Below are positions 1 through 5,185 of a DNA stretch of 5,755 nt, one piece after another; positions within the stretch are counted from its first letter, which is position 1; the number at the start of each line of letters is the position of its first letter. The notes under the pieces are model-generated. The model worked only from the letters and a program-made list of their open reading frames with translations. It did no database searches and was not told where the DNA came from. Source of the stretch: Lysobacterales bacterium (GTDB lineage: Bacteria; Pseudomonadota; Gammaproteobacteria; Xanthomonadales; Xanthomonadaceae); NCBI GenBank assembly GCA_015655035.1, contig JAATFS010000457.1:1-5755 (forward strand), given 5' to 3'. Both the position numbers and the translations under genes were made by a program.

Positions 1-390
1 CAACAACACCGCTTCGCTTGCATGCAGCCGGTGCTTCAACGATTTCGGACCGAACGCGGTGAACAGCGGCAGGTACACCGCGCCGGCACGCCAGCTGCCC
101 AGTACCACGATCAGCAGTTCCAGCCGTCGCGGCAGCAGCCCGGCGATGCGATCGCCTGGGCGCACGCCGCGTGCGACCAGCAGATGGGCGAACTGCGCCG
201 ACCAGTGATCGAGTTGTTCGAAACTGTAGCGGCGGATCTGGTGTTGCAGGTCGATCCAGCACAGCGCCTCGCGCTCGCCGCCGATATGGTTGCCGCAACA
301 CGCCTGCCATGCGTTGAAATCGGTCGTGGGCAATGCCGTTGCCGGCTGGAGAACGTGGTCGAAGTAGTCCTGCGTTCGGTGTTCGATCAT
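1..390 (-). CDS. AMP-binding acyl-CoA synthetase (ANL superfamily), N-terminal part, cut by the window edge
   Basis: The minus strand is open from an ATG at 388-390 to position 1, giving 130 codons with no stop, so the gene continues left of the window. The protein begins MIEHRTQDYF. Residues about 50-130 read like the N-terminal subdomain of acetyl-CoA/medium-chain acyl-CoA synthetases: RYSFEQLDHWSAQFAHLL, then GVRPGDRIAGLLPR, then GSWRAGAVYLPLFTAFGP and HRLHASEA. Enzymes of this family activate a carboxylate with ATP to an acyl-adenylate and transfer it to CoA in the cytoplasm. The phosphate-binding loop and C-terminal lid, which would show activity and substrate class, lie outside, so the substrate cannot be assigned. 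The start is supported by domain alignment; the only Shine-Dalgarno-like element is a GGGG about 11 nt upstream. The gene has the same orientation as cysJIH but is 192 bp from cysH behind a strong hairpin, so it is probably a separate unit with no evident role in sulfur metabolism. Confidence 0.85.
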   Translation of the reverse strand, partial: MIEHRTQDYFDHVLQPATALPTTDFNAWQACCGNHIGGEREALCWIDLQHQIRRYSFEQLDHWSAQFAHLLVARGVRPGDRIAGLLPRRLELLIVVLGSWRAGAVYLPLFTAFGPKSLKHRLHASEAVLL

Positions 391-582
391 GCTGCTGATA
401 TCCCCGTGTGTCCGGAGAAAGTTAACACGCAGGTCGCCGTGGCCTGTGTTCGTATGCGGCCGCAACCGGTGTATGGCCAAGCGACGGGGCGGGCGCCCAC
501 CGGCCAGGGCTGGGGCGGCACGCCCCTGGCCGGTGTAGCGCGTGTTCGCGTGCCTGGCCGTCAGAACAGGCGCTGGCTGCGC
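391..582. other. Non-coding spacer between the acyl-CoA synthetase gene and cysH
   Basis: This 192-bp stretch separates the cysH stop codon from the start of the acyl-CoA synthetase. It holds the strong hairpin at 498-535 and presumably the promoter of the acyl-CoA synthetase gene, but I see no convincing -35/-10 pair. Open frames crossing it on the plus strand are antisense to cysH and the synthetase and resemble no protein family I recognise. Confidence 0.6.
498..535 (-). terminator. Strong GC-rich hairpin downstream of cysH, putative end of the cysJIH transcript
   Basis: On the plus strand CACCGGCCAGGG (498-509) is followed by a 14-nt loop and its exact reverse complement CCCTGGCCGGTG (524-535), a 12-bp perfect stem. 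An alternative fold pairs GGGGC (512-516) with GCCCC (522-526) inside the outer nine pairs, with a 5-nt bulge. The hairpin begins about 48 nt after the cysH stop, where an operon-end structure is expected. Neither side has the run of T residues that defines a classical intrinsic terminator, so it may instead stabilise the mRNA 3' end, act with Rho, or be a palindromic intergenic repeat. The structure is certain; the terminator role is inferred. Confidence 0.5.
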
Positions 583-1308
583 TCAGATGTCTTCGTGGAT
601 GCCGCACTCGCGCTTGAGCCCGAAGAAGCGCGTGTCTTCCTCGCGCATGCCCGGCTCCCAGCGCCGCGTGGTGTGGAAATCGCCGATCGAGACATAGCCT
701 TCCTCCCACAGCGGATGGTAAGGCAGGCCGTGCTGTTGCAGGTACTGCCACACGTCCCGGTCGTTCCAGTCGGCGATCGGGTTGACCTTGTAGCGTTCGC
801 CGCGCTTCTGGATGATCGGTGTTTGCGCGCGGCTGCTCGACTGTCCCCGGCGCAGGCCGGTGAACCAGATACCGACATCCAGCTCATCCAGCGCGCGTCG
901 CATCGGCTCGACCTTGCGCAGGTTGTTGTACTGCTCGATGCCGACCACGCCTTGTTCCCACAACCGGCCGTGGCGGGCTTCCATCCAGGCGCGACTGACC
1001 AGCGGGCGATAGACCTTGAGGTTGAGCCGCAGGCGTTCGGTCAGTGCGTCGGCGAAGCGATAGGTTTCCGGGAACAGATAACCGGTATCGACCAGGATCA
1101 CCGGGATGTCCGGCATGTGCTGGGTCAACAGATGCAAGGTGACCGCCGACTGTGCGCCGAAGCTGGACGACAGCGCGGCCTTTTGCGGACCATGCTGCAA
1201 TGCCCACGCCACGCGCTCGGTTGCGGACATCGCTTCCAGTTGCGCATTGACCGCTTCGAGGTCGTGCAGTTCGTATGGGTCGGGTTCGGAAACTGGCAAG
1301 GCAGTCAT
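583..1308 (-). CDS. cysH: Phosphoadenosine phosphosulfate (PAPS) reductase, thioredoxin/glutaredoxin-dependent
   Basis: Reduces PAPS to sulfite and adenosine 3',5'-bisphosphate in the cytoplasm, the step before sulfite reductase. The protein is 241 aa, close to the 244 aa of E. coli CysH. Visible motifs are the PP-loop-like SSSFGAQSAVTLHL (47-60), LVDTGYLFPETYRF (72-85), WFTGLRRGQSSSRA (148-161), WNDRDVWQYL (181-190), YHPLWEEGYVSIGD (197-210), HTTRRWEPGM (212-221) and the C-terminal KRECGIH (232-238) with catalytic Cys235. Cys235 is the only cysteine, so the CC pairs that bind the [4Fe-4S] cluster of APS reductases are absent; this marks a PAPS enzyme. The frame is open upstream, but ATG at 1306-1308 is chosen because it overlaps the cysI stop as ATGA and gives the family length. 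The longer open frame would lie inside cysI and add an arginine-rich stretch unlike the family. The overlap points to translational coupling with cysI. It is the last gene of the operon. Confidence 0.96.
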   Translation of the reverse strand: MTALPVSEPDPYELHDLEAVNAQLEAMSATERVAWALQHGPQKAALSSSFGAQSAVTLHLLTQHMPDIPVILVDTGYLFPETYRFADALTERLRLNLKVYRPLVSRAWMEARHGRLWEQGVVGIEQYNNLRKVEPMRRALDELDVGIWFTGLRRGQSSSRAQTPIIQKRGERYKVNPIADWNDRDVWQYLQQHGLPYHPLWEEGYVSIGDFHTTRRWEPGMREEDTRFFGLKRECGIHEDI

Positions 1309-2999
1309 GCGTGCAGGTCCAATGAGATTTCGCGATGAGTGGGGTAGGGCGGCAAGGCGACGATGCCGCTGCGGTGTAGGAAGTCGCCGAAGCCTTCGTC
1401 GCCGTCGCGCTCGCTGGCATAGCGCGCGAACAGCGGATCGAGCGTCTGCAGGATGTCCGGCTCGGTGATGTTCTCGCGGTACAGCGTGTTCAAGCGCTGG
1501 CCGCGATGGTCGCCGCCGAGCATCAGGTTGTAGCGTCCCGGCGCCTTGCCGACCAGGGCGATTTCGGCCAGGTAGGGGCGCGAGCAACCGTTCGGGCAGC
1601 CGGAAATGCGCAGCACGATCGGCGCCTGCGCCAGTCCGTGCTTTTCCAGCAGCGGTTGCAGCCGTTGGCTGAAGTCGGGCAGGTAGCGTTCGGCCTCGGC
1701 CATCGCCAGGCCGCAGGTCGGCAGCGAGACACAGGCCATCGCGCCGCGCGCCAACGCGCTGGGCAGGCGATTGCCGGCGTCCAGTCCGTATTGCGCCACC
1801 AGCGCATCGATCTGCGCGCGCTGTTCGGCCGGCACGCCGGCGATCACCAGGTTCTGGTTCGGGGTCATGCGGAACTCGCCGGTATGCACCTGGGCGATCG
1901 CGCGCAGCCCGCTCAACTGTGGCGAATTCTCGGTGTCGGCGATGCGTCCGGCCGCCAGCGACAGGGTCAGGTGCCAGCGTCCGTCCTCGCCTTCTACCCA
2001 GCCGTAGCGGTCGCCGTTGTGGTCGAAGCCGAACGCGCGCGCGGGTTGCAGGGAGAAGCCGGCGCGGCGTTCGATCTCGGCGACGATGAAGTCCAGCCCA
2101 TGATCGTCGATGGTGTACTTGAAGCGCGCACGCTTGCGCACCTCGCGGTTGCCGAAATCGCGCTGGGTGGTGAGTACGGCGGTGGCGGTATCGAGCAACT
2201 GCTCGCGAGTGACGAAGCCGACCACGTTGGCCACGCGCGGCCAGGTCTCGGCGTCGCCATGCGTGGAGCCCATTCCGCCGCCGATGCTGACGTTGTAGCC
2301 GACCAGTACGCCCTGCTCAATGATGCCGATGAAGCCCAGGTCGTTGGCGAACACGTCGACATCGTTGAGCGGTGGCACTGCAAAACCGATCTTGAACTTG
2401 CGCGGCAGGTATTTGTCGCCGTAGATCGGCTCCTGTTCCTCGCCCGCGCCAACCACCTGCTCTTCGTCCAGCCAGATCTCGTAATAGGCGCGGGTGTTCG
2501 GCAGCAGGTGCTCGGACGTACGTGCGGCGTCGGCATACAGCGTGGCGTGTGCGCTGGACAGCAACGGATTGGCGGCGACCTGCACGTTGCGGTTGACGTC
2601 GCCGCACGCGGCCAGGGTGTCGATCAGCGTGGCGTTGATGGCCTGCATCGTCGCCTTCAGCTCGCGCTTGATCACGCCGTGGAACTGGAACGCCTGGCGG
2701 GTAGTGATGCGCAGCGAATGGCTGGCGTAGCGGGTGGCGATGGCATCTAGCTTGAGCCATTGCTCCGGCGTGACCACGCCGCCAGGCGTGCGCGTGCGGA
2801 TCATGAACTGATAGGCCGGCTCCAGTTTCTGGCGGCGCCGCTCATCGCGGATGTCGCGGTCGTCCTGCTGGTAGCTGCCGTGGTACTTGATCAGGGTTTG
2901 ATCGTCCTCGCGCAGCGCACCGGTGATCGGGTCGGCCAGACTCTTCAGCAGCGAGCCCCGCAGCCGGTGGCTTTCGGCCTTGATGTCTTCTACGTTCAT
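1305..2999 (-). CDS. cysI: Sulfite reductase (NADPH) hemoprotein beta-component
   Basis: Catalyses the six-electron reduction of sulfite to sulfide, using siroheme coupled to a [4Fe-4S] cluster and electrons from CysJ, in the cytoplasm. Length is 564 aa against about 570 in E. coli. Cluster and siroheme ligands are visible as C423-x5-C429 and C468-x3-C472 (GCPNGC), with the same 39-residue step between pairs as in E. coli. Other landmarks are the N-terminal KYHGSYQQDDRD (38-49), MIRTRTPGG (66-74), DVNRNV (134-139), LPRKFKIGF (198-206, with the two lysines that match the sulfite-binding lysines of the family), GGGMG (240-244), and two nitrite/sulfite reductase ferredoxin-like halves. The start MNVEDIKAESHRLRGS is chosen because it matches the family N-terminus; an ATG 75 nt upstream (3072-3074) would add a proline-rich leader unlike the family. 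Neither start has a good Shine-Dalgarno sequence. The stop overlaps cysH by 4 nt; cysJ lies 123 bp upstream. No key residue is missing. Confidence 0.97.
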   Translation of the reverse strand: MNVEDIKAESHRLRGSLLKSLADPITGALREDDQTLIKYHGSYQQDDRDIRDERRRQKLEPAYQFMIRTRTPGGVVTPEQWLKLDAIATRYASHSLRITTRQAFQFHGVIKRELKATMQAINATLIDTLAACGDVNRNVQVAANPLLSSAHATLYADAARTSEHLLPNTRAYYEIWLDEEQVVGAGEEQEPIYGDKYLPRKFKIGFAVPPLNDVDVFANDLGFIGIIEQGVLVGYNVSIGGGMGSTHGDAETWPRVANVVGFVTREQLLDTATAVLTTQRDFGNREVRKRARFKYTIDDHGLDFIVAEIERRAGFSLQPARAFGFDHNGDRYGWVEGEDGRWHLTLSLAAGRIADTENSPQLSGLRAIAQVHTGEFRMTPNQNLVIAGVPAEQRAQIDALVAQYGLDAGNRLPSALARGAMACVSLPTCGLAMAEAERYLPDFSQRLQPLLEKHGLAQAPIVLRISGCPNGCSRPYLAEIALVGKAPGRYNLMLGGDHRGQRLNTLYRENITEPDILQTLDPLFARYASERDGDEGFGDFLHRSGIVALPPYPTHREISLDLHA

Positions 3000-3122
3000 C
3001 GGTATCTGGGATTCGGTATGGGGGAGTGGCAAAAGTGGGAAGGTCGTGCGCAACGGCGACGCGTGGAAGGACATCGGAACCCGCGCTTGCGCATTCCGAT
3101 GCCCGCTCCCCGAGTCCCTGCG
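3000..3122 (-). other. cysJ-cysI intercistronic region with inverted repeat
   Basis: This 123-bp gap follows the TGA of cysJ (3123-3125) and precedes the cysI ATG. That is long for an operon whose next junction overlaps. It contains the hairpin at 3072-3101. Near cysI lies a stretch (about 3004-3023) with GGGATTCGG and ATGGGGG words. They resemble the degenerate GGGATTCGGGAATGGGG-like filler I associate with Xanthomonadaceae intergenic regions; that comparison is from memory. No promoter or additional small gene is evident. Confidence 0.5.
3072..3101 (-). repeat. 8-bp perfect inverted repeat (hairpin) between cysJ and cysI
   Basis: CATCGGAA (3072-3079) and TTCCGATG (3094-3101) are exact reverse complements around a 14-nt loop. 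The loop itself contains GCGC words that could pair only with too tight a turn. The hairpin starts about 22 nt after the cysJ stop and overlaps the upstream in-frame ATG that could extend cysI. A role in mRNA processing or in balancing CysJ and CysI amounts is possible. There is no T-run, so termination is unlikely. Confidence 0.5.
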
Positions 3123-4967
3123 TCAATAGACATCGCGGCTGTAGCGACCTTCTGTCTGCAAGCGAGTGAGATAGGCGGACGCGCCCTCGGCGTCCAGCGC
3201 GCCATGCTCGGCGACGATATCCAGCAAGGCGGCGTGCACGTCCTTGCCCATGCCGATGGCGCCGCACACGTACAGGTGCGCACCATCCTGCAGCCATGCG
3301 TAGACATCACGGCCGCGTTGGCGCAGCCGATGCTGCACGTAGATCTTGTCGGCCTGGTCGCGCGAGAACGCCAGGTCCAGTTCGTGCAGCTCGCCACGGC
3401 GCAGTGCTTCCTGCCACTCGCTCTGGTACAGGAAGTCGCGGTTGAAGTGCTGGGCGCCGAAGAACAGCCAGTTGCGGCCGCCGGCACCCGTTTCGGCGCG
3501 TTCCTGCACGAAGGCGCGGAACGGCGCGACCCCGGTCCCCGGGCCGATCATCAAAATGTCGCGGTCGGGATCGGCCGGCACCCGGAAGCGGTCATTGCTC
3601 TCGATGTAGACCGGGGCGAGGTCGCCCTCGGCCAGGCCGGCCAGGAAACCGCTGGCGGACCCGATGTGGATATGGCCGTGGGCCTGATAGTTGAGCTCGT
3701 CCACGGTCAGGTGGACTTCCTCGCCCACGCGCTTGCGGCTGGAGGCGATCGAGTACAGGCGCGGAGCCAGTGGCCGTAGCGCGGTCAGTAGGCTGGTATG
3801 GTCCCAATCCGCCGGCCAGCGACGCAGTATGTCGATCAGTTGATGATCGGCCAACAGCGCCGCCAGGCCGGCAGTCTGGGTGGGGTTGAGTAGCGCCTGC
3901 AACGCCTCCGCGCCTGAGCGTTCGGCATGTGCGGCCAGGAATGGCCGCGACAGCTTGGTCAGTTCGCGGCGGCTGGCGAGCCACTCGGACAGCGACAGAG
4001 TCTCCGTGCCGACGGTTACGCTGGCGTGACCATCCAGTTTCAGCGTGTGTAGCGTGGCGTCGACTAGCGCAGCCGGATTGCGATGACGGATGCCAAGCGC
4101 GTCGCCGGGCTCGTAGTGCAGGCCGCTGCCTTCCAGAGACAGCTCCAGATGGCGGACCTGCTTGGAGGCTGGGCCATAGACCCGGAACCCCGGACCCTTG
4201 AACTCGCGACCGCTGATCGGCTGGTTGGCCAGCACCTCCGCCGCGAACGGCTTGTCGTGCGACCAGGCAGGAACAGCAGGCGCGCCACGCAACGGCGTGA
4301 CCTTGCCCAGCGGTACGTCGGTGTTCTTGAGCTGCTCGCGTGCATGTTTCAGGGCCTGCTCGCGCCAGGGCGCAGCCACCGTGTCGACGTCGAGGTCGGC
4401 TTCGCCCAACGGTTGCAGGCGCTGGGCGCCGAGCTCGGCCAGACGGGCGTCGATGCGGCGGCCGATGCCGCAGAAATCGGCGTAGCTGGAATCGCCCAGG
4501 CCGAGGACGGCGAACTTCAGTTCGGGCAGCTTCGGCGCGCGGCGCCCGGCGAGGAACTCGACCAGGCCGATCGCGTCGTCCGGCGGGTCGCCTTCGCCCT
4601 GGGTGCTGATCACCACGTACAGCAGGCGCTCGGCGGTCAGTTCGCGGGTAGGATAGGTATCGGCACGGACCAGTCGCACGCGCAGCCCGGCGGCTTCGGC
4701 GTCCGCGACGATCTGTTCGGCGGCGCGGCGGGCGTTGCCGGTCTGGCTGCCATACAACACGGTCAGGCGCTGGCCTTCGAGAGCGGACGCGTGTCCACCC
4801 TGCACCACGGCCAGCGACGGCGGCGGGTGGCCCTGGGCCAGCCCTGCGGCGTAGCCTGACAACCACCAGAGTGATGCTGTATCCAAGCCTTCGACCAGTC
4901 GTGCCAGCAGCGCCTTGCGGTCATCGGGCAAGGGGATGGCGGGTAATGCGGGACTAGCGGAGGTCAT
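3123..4967 (-). CDS. cysJ: Sulfite reductase (NADPH) flavoprotein alpha-component
   Basis: Passes electrons from NADPH through FAD and FMN to the CysI hemoprotein. The protein is 614 aa against 599 in E. coli. Domain order is: N-terminal segment (1-65); flavodoxin-like FMN domain (about 66-215) with YGSQTGNA (72-79), STQGEGDPPDD (121-131) and GLGDSSYADFC (156-166); connecting domain (about 235-400); FAD-binding RLYSIASS (403-410) and GSASGFLAG (436-444); NADPH-binding GPGTGVAPFRAF (475-486), FFGAQHFNRDF (502-512), FSRDQADKIYVQ (534-545) and YVCGAIGMGKDV (566-577). It ends RDVY, so the aromatic C-terminus that stacks on FAD in this family is present. The ATG at 4965-4967 gives an N-terminus resembling other CysJ proteins (MTSASPALPAIPLPDD, then LWWLSGYAAGL). 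A TTG 33 nt upstream is open in frame but adds nothing family-like. Neither has a spaced Shine-Dalgarno. It is the first gene of the operon, reading away from cysD. Confidence 0.96.
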   Translation of the reverse strand: MTSASPALPAIPLPDDRKALLARLVEGLDTASLWWLSGYAAGLAQGHPPPSLAVVQGGHASALEGQRLTVLYGSQTGNARRAAEQIVADAEAAGLRVRLVRADTYPTRELTAERLLYVVISTQGEGDPPDDAIGLVEFLAGRRAPKLPELKFAVLGLGDSSYADFCGIGRRIDARLAELGAQRLQPLGEADLDVDTVAAPWREQALKHAREQLKNTDVPLGKVTPLRGAPAVPAWSHDKPFAAEVLANQPISGREFKGPGFRVYGPASKQVRHLELSLEGSGLHYEPGDALGIRHRNPAALVDATLHTLKLDGHASVTVGTETLSLSEWLASRRELTKLSRPFLAAHAERSGAEALQALLNPTQTAGLAALLADHQLIDILRRWPADWDHTSLLTALRPLAPRLYSIASSRKRVGEEVHLTVDELNYQAHGHIHIGSASGFLAGLAEGDLAPVYIESNDRFRVPADPDRDILMIGPGTGVAPFRAFVQERAETGAGGRNWLFFGAQHFNRDFLYQSEWQEALRRGELHELDLAFSRDQADKIYVQHRLRQRGRDVYAWLQDGAHLYVCGAIGMGKDVHAALLDIVAEHGALDAEGASAYLTRLQTEGRYSRDVY

Positions 4968-4980
4968 TCCCGATCCGGGA
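4968..4980 (-). promoter_or_regulatory. Small perfect hairpin abutting the cysJ start codon
   Basis: TCCCG-ATC-CGGGA is a 5-bp perfect stem with a 3-nt loop that ends directly at the cysJ ATG. In the cysJ mRNA it would occupy the place where a ribosome-binding site belongs, and the only Shine-Dalgarno-like bases (GGGA) are inside it, touching the ATG. It may limit initiation or may be chance; the stem is short. Confidence 0.3.
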
Positions 4981-5021
4981 GGTTGGGGGAGGGTGAACAA
5001 TGTTAGAGAAACGTTGTGCAG

Positions 5022-5071
5022 GCCTGAAAGGATCAGCGGTTATCGCGTTATGCCCTGCGCTTATTTCAGGC
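5022..5071. promoter_or_regulatory. Inverted repeat GCCTGAAA...TTTCAGGC enclosing GTTAT direct repeats, putative regulator site
   Basis: GCCTGAAA (5022-5029) and TTTCAGGC (5064-5071) are exact reverse complements 34 bp apart. Between them GTTAT occurs at 5039-5043 and again at 5047-5051, and a related CTTAT at 5060-5064. On the cysJ strand these read ATAAC, a word often seen in CysB-type sites in other bacteria. The element lies 55-104 bp upstream of the cysJ start and 115-164 bp upstream of the cysD start, a sensible place for an activator serving both. The sequence symmetry is seen directly; the assignment to CysB is inference. Confidence 0.35.
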
Positions 5072-5185
5072 GATGACAGTGCTGCGACACACTGCTCGCC
5101 GTCGATCAGACACCCAATGCCACTCCATTTCTGCCGTCGCCTTGCCGCCGGTAGCCCTTTTTTGCACCTTGCGATCCACTTTTAG

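Larger units (their letters stand above)
4968..5185. promoter_or_regulatory. Divergent cysJ/cysD control region
   Basis: These 218 bp separate the cysJ start (minus) from the cysD start (plus), so promoters for both the reductase operon and the ATP sulfurylase genes should lie here. The central part is more AT-rich than the coding sequence and carries the inverted and direct repeats at 5022-5071. A run of six T residues (5158-5163) lies about 25 nt before cysD. I see no consensus sigma-70 -35/-10 pair for either direction that I would defend. The layout suits shared control by a LysR-type activator such as CysB, by family knowledge; no site is proven. Confidence 0.6.

Noticed and set aside
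22..1338. 438-codon plus-strand open frame across the acyl-CoA synthetase, spacer and cysH
   Set aside because: It is antisense to two confidently identified genes, has no recognisable domain, and is the kind of long antisense frame common under strong third-position GC bias.
1309..1587. Longer start for cysH reaching into cysI
   Set aside because: It would add 93 arginine-rich residues with no similarity to PAPS reductases. The ATGA overlap gives the correct family length.
3000..3074. Longer CysI start at the ATG 3072-3074
   Set aside because: The extra 25 residues are proline-rich and not family-like, and part of the codons lies in the intercistronic hairpin. MNVEDIK is the expected N-terminus.
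1506..3779. Two long plus-strand open frames (1506-2750 and 2760-3779) antisense to cysI and cysJ
   Set aside because: The minus strand encodes complete CysI and CysJ with all cofactor ligands. The plus-strand translations resemble no family, and their composition looks like an antisense shadow.
5131..5163. T-run at 5158-5163 after a GC-rich stretch as a possible terminator or attenuator before cysD
   Set aside because: I could not find a stable stem directly before the T residues; only short, imperfect pairings are available.
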